A stretch of DNA of 21,715 bases from Megasphaera hominis (GCF_014269395.1 NZ_JACOGK010000039.1:1-21715), one strand, 5' to 3'; shown: positions 7,576 through 15,099, counted from the first letter of the stretch. Numbers and translations: made by a program. The notes: generated by a model not told the origin, from the sequence alone.

Positions 7576-7842
7576 TTGCCGCAAATTAAATCCAACATCA
7601 AAACGATGGAAAAAGATGCAGCTCGTCATGCAGCAAATTCTCGCGTTAAATCTTCGGTTCATACAGCAATCCGCCGTACGACTGAAGCTATCGCCACAGG
7701 TGATGCTGAAGCTGTAAAAAAAGCATTTGATAAAGCCAGCAGTGTTATCGACAGCGCTGCCCAGAAGGGCGTTCTCCATAAAAATACTGCAGCCCGTAAG
7801 AAATCTCGTCTGGCTGCTAAAGTAAATGAACTGGAAAAATAA
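7576..7842 (+). CDS. rpsT: Ribosomal protein S20 (UUG start)
   Basis: The product has 88 residues, beginning at TTG 7576 to give (M)-P-Q-I-K-S-N-I-K-T-M-E-K-D, the canonical S20 N-terminus. GGGAGGTGA lies 6-7 nt upstream. An in-frame GTG at 7567 falls inside that Shine-Dalgarno and is rejected. The sequence is Lys/Ala-rich and helical, with the C-terminal H-K-N-T-A-A-R-K-K-S-R-L motif typical of S20. It binds 16S rRNA in the small subunit. The gene is monocistronic, with its own promoter and terminator. A UUG start is also used by E. coli rpsT, where it is part of autogenous control. Confidence 0.96.
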   Translation: MPQIKSNIKTMEKDAARHAANSRVKSSVHTAIRRTTEAIATGDAEAVKKAFDKASSVIDSAAQKGVLHKNTAARKKSRLAAKVNELEK

Positions 7843-7853
7843 TCGGAATGCTG

Positions 7854-7885
7854 ACAAGCTCCACTAATTTAGTGGGGCTTGTTTT
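7854..7885 (+). terminator. rpsT terminator
   Basis: ACAAGCTCCACT pairs with AGTGGGGCTTGT around AATTT with one non-Watson-Crick position, followed by TTT. It lies 12 nt after the S20 stop. Confidence 0.85.
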
Positions 7886-7931
7886 ACGTATACGGCTATT
7901 TTCCCAAATCTAACCACAGGAGGTTCTCTAC

Positions 7932-9263
7932 ATGCCTACGAGCAAGCAAATACGTCATTTTCTCGTTCTCTTCTTTCCCCTGCTTTTGACGCAGATTGCC
8001 CAAATCGGCACGACGGTCTTTTCCAGCATCTTCAGCGGCCAGGCCAGCACCGTCGATTTGGCCGGTGTTGCCGTCGGCAGTAACATCTGGTACCCCGTCT
8101 TTGCCGGCATGTGCGGCATCTTCTTTGGCATTTCGCCTATCATTTCCCAGCTCCGGGGCGCGCAAAAATACGACGAAATACCGAGCTATATCCAGCAGAG
8201 CCTTTACGTGTCGATCTTTACGGCCCTGGTCATGCTGGCCCTGGGCTGGCTCTGTCTCGATCCCTTTCTGTCCATCATGGGCTTGGAACCGCAGGTCTAC
8301 GCCATTGCCAAGGAATACCTCTTTGCCATGGCCTTAGGGATTTTTCCCATGTTCATGCAGGCTACGCTCCGCTACGTCACGGACGCCCACGGCCTGACGC
8401 ACGTATCCATGGCTATTCTCTTCGTCAACCTGGCCATTACGGTCGCCCTCTTCCGCCTCTTCGTCTTTGGCGGCCTGGGCATAGCTCCTATGGGCGGCGT
8501 CGGCACAGGCTACGCCATTACCATTGCCGCGTGGATTACGTTCTTCATTTTCGTGCTCCTCTATCAGTTCGGCAAGCCTTTCCGGGCCTACCACGTGTGG
8601 CGCACGCTCCGCGGTCCTGACTGGCCCTTCATATACGACCAGCTGCGCATTGGCATCCCCATTTTCATTGCCGTCTTTTGCGAAACGAGTCTCTTCTCCA
8701 TCGTCGGCCTCCTCATGGCCGAATTCGGCACGCTCTATTTGGCCGCCAACCAGGCAGCCATCAGCTACGCCACCTTGGTCTACGTCTTCCCGTGGAGCAT
8801 CAGCCTCGCTTCGACCATCGTCATTGGCTACGAGGTAGGCGCCAAGAACGGGCACGCTGCGCGGCAGTACGCCGTCATCACACAGGCTACGGCCTTTATT
8901 ATCGTCCTCTTTACGGCTTTCATTACGTACACCTTCCTGACGCCCATTAGCGGCCTCTTTACCAAGGATCCCCAGGCCCTGGAAACGATTCGTTACTTCA
9001 TCGCCCTGGCCCTCATCTTTTCCTTCTGCGACGCTGCCGGCACGCCCGTCCAGGGCATCCTGCGCGGCTACAAGGATGTGCGCGTCATTACGGTCGTCGC
9101 CTTTACGACGTACTGGATCATTGCCGTACCCATGGGCTACGCCGCAGCCCACCTTACGCCGTACGGGCCCTTTGGCTACTGGTACGCCCTGATCATCGCC
9201 CTGGGCATCAATGCCGTAGCCCTCAACACACGCCTTTGGAAAAAGACAGCCTGGACACTATAA
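7932..9263 (+). CDS. MATE family multidrug/toxin efflux transporter
   Basis: The product has 443 residues and about 12 hydrophobic membrane segments. It starts with the short cytoplasmic M-P-T-S-K-Q-I-R-H-F followed by L-F-F-P-L-L-L-T-Q-I-A-Q, the typical MatE opening. The two halves resemble each other, and P-V-Q-G-I-L-R-G-Y-K-D-V occurs in the second half, as in NorM/YpnP-like proteins. These pumps export cationic drugs or metabolites in exchange for Na+ or H+ at the inner membrane. AGGAGG is placed 8 nt before the ATG. It stands alone between the rpsT terminator and the aminopeptidase gene. The substrate is unknown. Confidence 0.9.
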   Translation: MPTSKQIRHFLVLFFPLLLTQIAQIGTTVFSSIFSGQASTVDLAGVAVGSNIWYPVFAGMCGIFFGISPIISQLRGAQKYDEIPSYIQQSLYVSIFTALVMLALGWLCLDPFLSIMGLEPQVYAIAKEYLFAMALGIFPMFMQATLRYVTDAHGLTHVSMAILFVNLAITVALFRLFVFGGLGIAPMGGVGTGYAITIAAWITFFIFVLLYQFGKPFRAYHVWRTLRGPDWPFIYDQLRIGIPIFIAVFCETSLFSIVGLLMAEFGTLYLAANQAAISYATLVYVFPWSISLASTIVIGYEVGAKNGHAARQYAVITQATAFIIVLFTAFITYTFLTPISGLFTKDPQALETIRYFIALALIFSFCDAAGTPVQGILRGYKDVRVITVVAFTTYWIIAVPMGYAAAHLTPYGPFGYWYALIIALGINAVALNTRLWKKTAWTL

Positions 9264-9267
9264 GGTG

Positions 9268-9297
9268 TGTACAAAGCGCACTCTTTTGGTGTAGAAT
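9268..9297 (+). promoter_or_regulatory. Possible promoter of the M29 aminopeptidase
   Basis: TGTACA (9268-9273) and TAGAAT (9292-9297) are 18 bp apart, just before the AAGGGTG ribosome binding site of the next gene. The -35 match is weak. Confidence 0.4.
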
Positions 9298-9323
9298 AGG
9301 AACATACAGAAAGGGTGATTTTT

Positions 9324-10565
9324 ATGACAATCGAACCAACCATTGAAAGCTTACTGCCCGGGTACGCCCAGGTATTATTAAAAAAAGGGATTAACCTCCA
9401 AAAGGGCCAGATTCTGGTCATTGCCGCACCGGTCGAAGCCAGCGATTTCGTGACCATCCTCAGCAATGCAGCCTATGAAAACGGCGCTGACCAGGTCGTC
9501 GTCAACTGGCGCAGTGATGATCTGGCACGGCTCCGCTACGAACACGAAAAGATGGAAAATTTCACATCGCTCCCGGATTGGCGCCGCGATTTCAGCCTCT
9601 ACTACTATCGTAAAGGCGCAGCCTTCCTGAGCCTCATCGCTGCCAACCCGTACCTCATGGACGGCATCGATACGAAGAAAATTTTCGCCTGGCAAAAGGC
9701 CTCCAACGAAGCCCTGAAGGAATACGTAAACGGCGTCATGGCGTCGAAAACGACATGGCTCGTCGCCTCCGTTCCGAGCCTCGTCTGGGCCCGCATCCTC
9801 TATCCGGACCAGAGCGACGAAGACGCCTATAATTCCTTGTGGCGCCAGATTCTCGCCTCATCCCGTGCCGACGGTGCCGATCCATTGGCCGACTGGGACC
9901 AACACTTGGCCAACCTCAAGAAGCGCCGTGACTGGCTGACGCAGGAACATTTCGCCAAGCTCCACTACACGAACAGCAAGGGCACAGACCTGACCATTAC
10001 CCTGCCGGCCCGTCATATTTGGCAGGGCGGTGCCGAAGAAACGACGTCTCACATTCTTTTCAACGCCAACATTCCGACGGAAGAGGTCTATACGGCACCA
10101 CAGGCCGACGGCGTAGACGGCATCGTCTATAACGCCAAGCCCCTGGTATACAACGGCAACGTCATCGACGATTTCTGCCTGACCTTCAAAAACGGCCACG
10201 TCACAGATATTCACGCCGGCCAGGGTGAAGACGTACTCAAGCAGCTTATCAGCGTCGACGAAAACGCCGGCCGCTTAGGCGAAGTAGCTCTCATTCCCTA
10301 CCATTCGCCTATTTCCCTGTCGAATATTCTCTTTTATGAAACCCTCTTTGACGAAAACGCGTCGTGTCACCTGGCACTGGGCAAAGCCTATCCGACATGC
10401 CTCGCCGGCGGTCCCGACATGGACGACGACGCCTTGCAGGCAAACGGCCTGAACGAATCGGTCATTCACGTGGATTTCATGGTCGGTACCGACGACCTGT
10501 CCATTACGGGCATCAAAGAAGACGGCACAGAGATTCCCGTTTTCCGTAACGGCGACTGGGCCTGA
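9324..10565 (+). CDS. M29 family metallo-aminopeptidase (AmpS/PepS type)
   Basis: The product has 413 residues from the ATG at 9324, with AAGGGTG upstream. The C-terminal half carries the two-metal M29 motifs: I-P-T-E-E-V-Y-T-A-P, G-R-L-G-E-V-A-L-I-P, Y-E-T-L-F-D-E-N-A-S-C-H-L-A-L-G-K-A-Y, and S-V-I-H-V-D-F-M-V-G-T-D-D. The Glu, His and Asp residues in these are the expected metal ligands and catalytic groups. The enzyme removes N-terminal residues from peptides in the cytoplasm. The gene is single, ends at the bidirectional terminator at 10601, and faces tag. Confidence 0.92.
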   Translation: MTIEPTIESLLPGYAQVLLKKGINLQKGQILVIAAPVEASDFVTILSNAAYENGADQVVVNWRSDDLARLRYEHEKMENFTSLPDWRRDFSLYYYRKGAAFLSLIAANPYLMDGIDTKKIFAWQKASNEALKEYVNGVMASKTTWLVASVPSLVWARILYPDQSDEDAYNSLWRQILASSRADGADPLADWDQHLANLKKRRDWLTQEHFAKLHYTNSKGTDLTITLPARHIWQGGAEETTSHILFNANIPTEEVYTAPQADGVDGIVYNAKPLVYNGNVIDDFCLTFKNGHVTDIHAGQGEDVLKQLISVDENAGRLGEVALIPYHSPISLSNILFYETLFDENASCHLALGKAYPTCLAGGPDMDDDALQANGLNESVIHVDFMVGTDDLSITGIKEDGTEIPVFRNGDWA

Positions 10566-10600
10566 TCCCATATAATTCCCATATAATATAGTATATAAAG

Positions 10601-10648
10601 AAATGCGCTCCCAACGCACCAAACCGGTGCTGCGAGAGCGCATTTTTT
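10601..10648. terminator. Bidirectional terminator between aminopeptidase and tag
   Basis: AAATGCGCTC and GAGCGCATTT (10601-10610 and 10636-10645) form the outer stem, with an inner GCACC/GGTGC stem. T8 follows on plus and TTTCTTT on minus. Convergent genes on both sides make a shared terminator sensible. Confidence 0.85.
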
Positions 10649-11215
10649 TTAGGTTCCGCTGTAACGGAAGCATTCCTTCGTATGTGAGTTAATGACCCCT
10701 ACGGCCTGCAAATAGGCGTAGATAATGGTCGTGCCGACGAATTTCATGCCCCGCCGGCGCAGATCTGCCGAAATGGCATCGGACAGGTCCGAATGGGTCT
10801 TATCTGTTTCGTAGCGTATCTGGCCGTCGGTCCAATGCCACAGGTACGCACTAAAACTGCCCCATTCCTTTTGTATGCCCAGGAAAATAGCCGCGTTGCT
10901 TACAGCTGCCTTGATTTTCAGCTTGTTGCGGATAATGCCCGGGTTTTGCCGCAGCTCTTCACATTTGGCCGCATCATACTGGCTGATCTTTACGGCGTCG
11001 AAATGATCGAAGGCGGCTGCAAAGGCATCGCGTTTGTTGAGGACGCATTCCCACGATAAACCGGCTTGAAAACTTTCCAAGATGAGCATGGCAAAGAGTA
11101 CGCCGTCGTCGTGAACCGGTACGCCCCATTCTTCATCGTGATAATGGATGTACGCAGCGTTACGGGGATTACACCAGGCACAGCGCTGCTTACCATCCGG
11201 CCAGGACGTCGTCAT
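10649..11215 (-). CDS. tag: DNA-3-methyladenine glycosylase I
   Basis: The product has 188 residues. It has the Tag signature R-C-A-W-C near the N-terminus, Y-H-D-E-E-W-G, S-F-Q-A-G-L-S-W-E-C-V-L-N-K-R, and a C-terminal H-T-K-E-C-F-R-Y. The probable zinc-snap ligands are C12, H26, H178 and C182. The enzyme excises 3-methyladenine from alkylated DNA as the first step of base excision repair. The ATG overlaps the stop of the upstream phosphoribosyltransferase gene by one base (TAATG), so the two are translationally coupled. Confidence 0.95.
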   Translation of the reverse strand: MTTSWPDGKQRCAWCNPRNAAYIHYHDEEWGVPVHDDGVLFAMLILESFQAGLSWECVLNKRDAFAAAFDHFDAVKISQYDAAKCEELRQNPGIIRNKLKIKAAVSNAAIFLGIQKEWGSFSAYLWHWTDGQIRYETDKTHSDLSDAISADLRRRGMKFVGTTIIYAYLQAVGVINSHTKECFRYSGT

Positions 11216-11766
11216 TATTCTGCGTCAAACATGGGCAACGGTGCCAGATAGATAATATCGTCGCGATCAATGGCATCGCCTTCCGCCAGGATAGCCGCCT
11301 GGGCGATGACCTTTGCACCGGCTTTTTCGGCCAGCGCTACGAGGGCCTTCATGGAGCCGCCCGTGCTGATGACGTCGTCGACGAGGAGGACGTTTTTGCC
11401 CTTCATTTTGGCTACGTCGTCTGCCGATAAATAGAGGCGCTGTTTGCCTGCCGTCGTAATCGATTCGTCTTCTACCCAGATGGGATCATCCATATAGGCT
11501 TTGACGGATTTACGGGCAACAATGTAGTGGTTGCGGCCGCTGAGACGGGTCATTTCATGAGCCAGGGGAATGCCCTTCGTTTCTGCCGTCATAATAATAT
11601 CTGTACCAGCAGGAATCTTTTCAGCCAGGGCCTTTGCCGAAGCCGTGACAATTTCTACGTCACCGAGAATGACGAAGCCGGCAATGGCCACCTTGTCATT
11701 CAGATTGATAACCGGCAGCTGGCGCGTACAGCCTGCTACCTGCAATTCATAATATCTCTTTGCCAA
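11215..11766 (-). CDS. Purine (adenine-type) phosphoribosyltransferase-like protein
   Basis: The product has 183 residues from TTG 11766, with AGGTG 6 nt upstream; the in-frame GTG at 11775 lies in that ribosome binding site. The PRPP-binding loop V-L-L-V-D-D-V-I-S-T-G-G-S (126-138) and the A-E-T-K-G-I-P-L-A-H segment are clear type I PRTase features. The N-terminus (Y-Y-E-L-Q-V-A-G-C-T-R-Q-L-P) belongs to a Bacillota group often labelled adenine phosphoribosyltransferase. It would salvage a free purine base with PRPP, but the substrate is unproven. It is the first gene of a two-gene operon with tag. Confidence 0.85.
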   Translation of the reverse strand: MAKRYYELQVAGCTRQLPVINLNDKVAIAGFVILGDVEIVTASAKALAEKIPAGTDIIMTAETKGIPLAHEMTRLSGRNHYIVARKSVKAYMDDPIWVEDESITTAGKQRLYLSADDVAKMKGKNVLLVDDVISTGGSMKALVALAEKAGAKVIAQAAILAEGDAIDRDDIIYLAPLPMFDAE

Positions 11767-11809
11767 TGTGTACACCTCACAGTAGGGTTTCCAAAAAATT
11801 CCACGCTAT

Positions 11810-11838
11810 ATTATACCGCGAAATAATGCGACTGGCAA
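11810..11838 (-). promoter_or_regulatory. Promoter of the PRTase-tag operon
   Basis: On minus, TTGCCA (11833-11838) and TATAAT (11810-11815) are separated by exactly 17 bp, about 45 bp before the TTG start. It is a near-consensus sigma-70 promoter. Confidence 0.85.
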
Positions 11839-11909
11839 CAAAGAGGGGGAAAGGAACCTCCCGTCCCGCCCTTTCAGCCGCTGCAGCCCTACGGGTAAAG
11901 GCCTGCTTT

Positions 11910-12452
11910 TTACTGTATATCCGGCCGGTCCTCCCGGATAAAGCCATTCGATTTGCGCATGTCGAAGAGGCACTGAATAAAGCTGTCCATATAGGGCAGG
12001 AAGAGGTCCTTGTGCATCAGGGCCAACACCTCTTCCCGCGTGGCATAGCGGGCGGCGCGTACTTCGTCGTCCTGAAGGCGCAGGGAATCGATAGGAACAT
12101 CCTCGTTGAGGACGTAAATATCATCGAAGCCGTTGTTAAAGCGCAGCCGCATGAGCGGTGCCTGGTGGGTCAAATCGACGTGAAGCCCCATTTCTTCCTT
12201 CGCCTCGCGCATCGCTGCCACCTGGCTCGTTTCGCCGCTATGAACGTGGCCGGCAACGGTCACATCCCAGCAGCCATCCAGGACATCGCCGGGCTTGCGC
12301 CGCTGCTGAATGAGGAGTTCCCCCTTAGAATTGAAGACGCACACGTGAACAATGAGGAAATACTGGCCCTGAGCCAGCTCTTCCTCGTGCTTGCGGTCAA
12401 TGGTCTGTCCCGTCGGCCGGCCAGCGTAATCATATATATCTAAGCGTTCCAT
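11910..12452 (-). CDS. Nudix hydrolase
   Basis: The product has 180 residues. A complete Nudix box runs from G68 to L90 (G-H-V-H-S-G-E through R-E-A-K-E-E-M-G-L), giving the Mg-binding Glu cluster. The N-terminus (M-E-R-L-D-I-Y-D-Y-A-G-R-P-T-G) is typical of the Nudix group related to isopentenyl-diphosphate isomerase and YfcD. It hydrolyses a nucleoside diphosphate linked to another moiety; the substrate is not predictable. It follows the small gene at 12478 by 25 nt on the same strand and is probably the last gene of a three-gene unit. Confidence 0.9.
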   Translation of the reverse strand: MERLDIYDYAGRPTGQTIDRKHEEELAQGQYFLIVHVCVFNSKGELLIQQRRKPGDVLDGCWDVTVAGHVHSGETSQVAAMREAKEEMGLHVDLTHQAPLMRLRFNNGFDDIYVLNEDVPIDSLRLQDDEVRAARYATREEVLALMHKDLFLPYMDSFIQCLFDMRKSNGFIREDRPDIQ

Positions 12453-12477
12453 ACCTTTTTCTTTCTGAGTCCTCGGT

Positions 12478-12717
12478 TCACTGTTTCTTCAGAAAATCCC
12501 GCAGGAGCCGCCGCAAAAGGACCGATGGCTTTTCATCGGCCCCTTCACAATAGCGCTGCAAGGCACGCCAGTCCGTATCGTCCAAATACGTATCCACTTT
12601 GTGGCGTTTTTGTCTCGCTACGGCAATGCGCGTCTTGCGCTTAGGTTCTTCCTGCTTCTTTTCTTCCGGAAAAAAGTCCTGTATTTTACGGTGTGGCCGG
12701 TTGTCATCAAATTCCAT
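12478..12717 (-). CDS. Small basic protein, possible ribbon-helix-helix
   Basis: The product has 79 residues. The first half is charged and probably disordered (Lys/Arg/Glu-rich). The second half could form a strand (K-V-D-T-Y-L), a helix (D-W-R-A-L-Q-R-Y-C-E-G-A) and a second helix (S-V-L-L-R-R-L-L-R-D-F-L-K-K), the order of a ribbon-helix-helix fold. The start overlaps the end of the upstream coiled-coil gene by 11 nt, so translation is coupled. If it is a DNA-binding protein it may regulate its own operon. No family is firmly recognised. Confidence 0.6.
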   Translation of the reverse strand: MEFDDNRPHRKIQDFFPEEKKQEEPKRKTRIAVARQKRHKVDTYLDDTDWRALQRYCEGADEKPSVLLRRLLRDFLKKQ

Positions 12718-13885
12718 CGATCTGTGCTCCTTCCTCTGGCAATGGTGGCACCGGGTCTGCCTCTTTCCACTCCGGCTGGCTTTGCCAAAAAGCCAGTACC
12801 TGCCGGGCTTCGTCCCGTTCCTTATTCAAAAGCTCAATCTCTGTCTGGCCTTTGTCATACGCCATTTCCAGCTTCTTGCCGTTTTCTGTATTGTTTTCCT
12901 TTTCGTCTTCCAGGCAATCCTGCAGGACGATGACGTATTCGCACAGCTCATCGCACGCATCGAGAATACGGTTGCACTGCCGTTTGAAATCTGCCCAAAG
13001 GGTGTAATACAATTCATGCAGCTCGTCTTCCCGGTCGGCCAAATCGTCCTTCATCTGTTCCAGACGGTGGCCACGGCGGCTAAAATCAAAGACAGGCTTG
13101 CGGCCAAAGGCGCCGGAATGTTCATATTCCGCTTCGGCCTCGTAAATATCCCGTTCTTCCTGGACAATATCCGAAATCCCTTGGAAATACGCATCCCTGC
13201 CGGTGAGCCAATCGAGCCAGAACTCCTCTGCTTCAATGGCCGTCTGTTCGTAATCACCCAAGGTGTGGGCCAGACTGGCTGCATCCGGAATCTTAGCGAA
13301 GGCTGCCTGCCACGAGGAAAAATTGCGGATTCCCTGGACCAGGCGGCCATAAAATTCACCCAGCCGTTCAGGCTCTTCGATTTCCGGCTCCCGCACTTCG
13401 GCGTACGTGTCGTCGTATTCCGTTTCCAAGGCGTCGACAGTCTGCACAGCCTGACGCAAGGCGGCGCGGATACTGTCCAACGCTTTGGCCCGCGTGGCCA
13501 ATTTTTGCCGCGTATAGTCGTGGCCGCTGAAATACTCTGCCTTTGCGTCCCGTTCCGTTTCTACTGTAAAGATACGCTGTTCCAGCTGGCGGCACACATG
13601 CGGCACTTGCTGCCAAATGAGCTTCATCTGCTCCTGAGGCGCCAGGGATTCCTCATAGGCCAGCTGCCAAAAGAGCTTCGCTTCCCCCGTAAAGTGGCGG
13701 CAATGGACGAGGCGGGACGCACTGTTTTTGAGACGTGTCGTCAGCCGGGCATAGTCATCGCCCGGTACGGGCTCGGCTACGGCCTCATAGCGGCGTATAT
13801 CGTCCAGCACTTGATGCGTATCAGGCTGGGCCTGCTTTTCTATTTTCTTTTTGACCTCGTCCATGGTCTTTTTGAACCAGCTCAT
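12707..13885 (-). CDS. Hypothetical helical/coiled-coil protein
   Basis: The product has 392 residues, is Glu/Gln/Arg-rich and almost wholly helical by eye, with no signal peptide or membrane segment. It starts M-S-W-F-K-K-T-M-D-E-V-K-K-K-I-E, an amphipathic helix. A heptad-rich stretch near residues 285-370 suggests coiled coil, and the tail is Pro-rich. Trp is frequent, implying a packed helical bundle rather than a simple rod. AGGAGG precedes the ATG. It is the first gene of a unit with the small RHH-like protein and the Nudix hydrolase. I do not recognise the family; a cytoplasmic scaffold or envelope-stress type role would be guesswork. Confidence 0.7.
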   Translation of the reverse strand: MSWFKKTMDEVKKKIEKQAQPDTHQVLDDIRRYEAVAEPVPGDDYARLTTRLKNSASRLVHCRHFTGEAKLFWQLAYEESLAPQEQMKLIWQQVPHVCRQLEQRIFTVETERDAKAEYFSGHDYTRQKLATRAKALDSIRAALRQAVQTVDALETEYDDTYAEVREPEIEEPERLGEFYGRLVQGIRNFSSWQAAFAKIPDAASLAHTLGDYEQTAIEAEEFWLDWLTGRDAYFQGISDIVQEERDIYEAEAEYEHSGAFGRKPVFDFSRRGHRLEQMKDDLADREDELHELYYTLWADFKRQCNRILDACDELCEYVIVLQDCLEDEKENNTENGKKLEMAYDKGQTEIELLNKERDEARQVLAFWQSQPEWKEADPVPPLPEEGAQIDGI

Positions 13886-13918
13886 GGAATGCCTCCTGCG
13901 TATCGGTTTTCGCTACTT

Positions 13919-13927
13919 ATTATACCA
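13919..13927 (-). promoter_or_regulatory. Extended -10 promoter of the coiled-coil/RHH/Nudix unit
   Basis: On minus, TGGTATAAT is an extended -10 element (TGn plus TATAAT). No good -35 lies at 17 bp; the nearest TTGTGG is at 20 bp. It sits about 35 bp before the ATG. Confidence 0.6.
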
Positions 13928-14083
13928 AATTCGCGCCGCCTGCGCCACAAAACAGGCATTTTACGGTCTTAGGCAGCAGCGCGGACACACAAACAGAGAA
14001 GATACTATTTTTTATTTCAATCTATTATGAAATAATCCTTTTTTGTTGCCCAAAAACAGCGTATAATAAAAATATATAGAAAT

Positions 14084-14113
14084 CCCCGTTTCCGGGAAAA
14101 ACCGAAGACGGGG
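14084..14113 (-). terminator. Terminator of the arginase-like gene
   Basis: CCCCGTCTTCGG and its partner form a 12-position stem with one mismatch and one G-T pair. On minus it is followed by ATTTCTATATATTTTT. It lies 50 nt after the stop at 14163. The surrounding stretch 13928-14162 holds no convincing gene; a TATAAT at 14062 on plus lacks a good -35. Confidence 0.75.
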
Positions 14114-14162
14114 AACACGTGAAGTATGCAGTTACAGGCTCTTTCCCGGTATGCGGAAAGAA

Positions 14163-14846
14163 TCAAAGCGTTTCGCCCCAGGCCAGAATACGATCGAGGG
14201 CCGGCGACCATTTACCGCACGGCAAATAGCCTGTCAGGCTGGCTCCGGCAATGCGGTACTGCTGTTGCAGCTCATGTAAGACAGAAAGGAGCGTTTCAGC
14301 GGCTATGCCGCCATGAAGCGTCGCAGCCGGGCTGGGAATTTCCTTCGCCTGCAAAAGGGTTACGCCCAAATGTACATAGACATAGGTCTTGCCGGCTTGC
14401 TGCAGCGCGTCCGTACAGACTGCCAGCAGGGCGTCTGCCGTCGCCGGGAACGACCGGGGCGTAACGATTTGCGTGCCTTGGAGGCCCTGCTTATTGGCCA
14501 GACCGGCCCGGGCCGCCACGAGGTCACACGGCGTATGATCGAGCCAGAGAATGGCCAAATCACCATGACAGCGTTCGCTCGCCAAGAGGATACTGGCCAG
14601 ATCGGCCGTGCTTTCTCCGCCAATGGTAAAGAAATGGTCTGCATGGTCGTTTTCCAAAACATCCAGCGCCGCCCGGTTTTGAGCCTGAATCGTTTCCGGC
14701 CCATCGGCACGGTTGGCCGACGCTTCCGGTACGACGCAGAACGGCCGGTTTTGTAAGTATATAAGCTCGATTTCCCGGGCACCCTGGTAGAGCCGGTAAT
14801 CGGCACTGTGCTGCCACTGCGGATTGAGTAAGATTTCTGTTTCCAT
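14163..14846 (-). CDS. Arginase-fold protein with lost metal-binding motifs
   Basis: The product has 227 residues; active arginases are near 300. Alignment by eye to the ureohydrolase family places F-F-T-I-G-G-E-S-T at the G-G-D-H-S motif, L-A-I-L-W-L-D-H-T-P-C-D at W-x-D-A-H-x-D, and Y-V-H-L-G-V-T-L-L at S-x-D-x-D-x-x-D-P. Only scattered ligands remain, and the third motif has none, so it is probably not a binuclear manganese hydrolase. The ATG at 14846 has AAGGAAGTGA upstream. It may be a pseudoenzyme with a regulatory or binding role. It is transcribed divergently from the phosphate-transport pair. Confidence 0.65.
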   Translation of the reverse strand: METEILLNPQWQHSADYRLYQGAREIELIYLQNRPFCVVPEASANRADGPETIQAQNRAALDVLENDHADHFFTIGGESTADLASILLASERCHGDLAILWLDHTPCDLVAARAGLANKQGLQGTQIVTPRSFPATADALLAVCTDALQQAGKTYVYVHLGVTLLQAKEIPSPAATLHGGIAAETLLSVLHELQQQYRIAGASLTGYLPCGKWSPALDRILAWGETL

Positions 14847-14899
14847 GGTAAGTCACTTCCTTTTACATCACACACATGACTTTCTTGAAAGTCTTCCCT

Positions 14900-14928
14900 A
14901 TAGTAGTACAAATGGTTAAGAAAGTCTA
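14900..14928 (-). promoter_or_regulatory. Promoter of the arginase-like gene
   Basis: On minus, TAGACT (14923-14928) and TACTAT (14900-14905) are 17 bp apart. GAAAGTC half-sites at 14887 and 14920 flank and overlap it, suggesting repressor or activator control. Confidence 0.5.
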
Positions 14929-14998
14929 TACCCTAAGTGCTATGTGGGGCCTTTTTGATCCCATGGAAAGTCATTATTTATTATTTTTCAAATTATTT

Positions 14999-15059
14999 TT
15001 TACATAGATTTTACATTCGTTTTACATGACTATGACATGGCCATCATATGATATAAGAT
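14999..15059 (+). promoter_or_regulatory. PhoP-box-like repeats and promoter of the DUF47-pit operon
   Basis: TTTACA occurs at 14999, 15010 and 15021, and the related ATGACA at 15032, giving four hexamers with an exact 11-bp period. This is the layout of PhoP boxes in Bacillota (TT-A/C/T-ACA repeats with about 5-bp spacers). A -10-like TAAGAT (15054-15059) follows 16 bp after the last repeat, which may double as the -35. It predicts activation in phosphate starvation, fitting the downstream phosphate-transport genes. Confidence 0.7.
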
Positions 15060-15099
15060 AGGCTACTGTGTAATAGCACATTTAGGAGGAATACAATCC

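Noticed and set aside
8111..9152. ORFs on both strands overlapping the MATE transporter
   Set aside because: GC-rich coding DNA opens other frames; only the 443-residue frame has membrane segments of a known family and a good ribosome binding site.
12599..13972. 457-codon plus-strand ORF opposite the coiled-coil gene
   Set aside because: Longer than the gene it overlaps, but Leu/Arg/Phe-rich in the way typical of antisense frames; the minus-strand gene has a good promoter, AGGAGG and coupled neighbours. I cannot fully exclude it.
14126..14464. Plus-strand ORF preceded by a TATAAT at 14062
   Set aside because: It overlaps the arginase-like gene antisense, lacks a ribosome binding site, and the TATAAT has no good -35; the hairpin between them fits the minus-strand terminator better.
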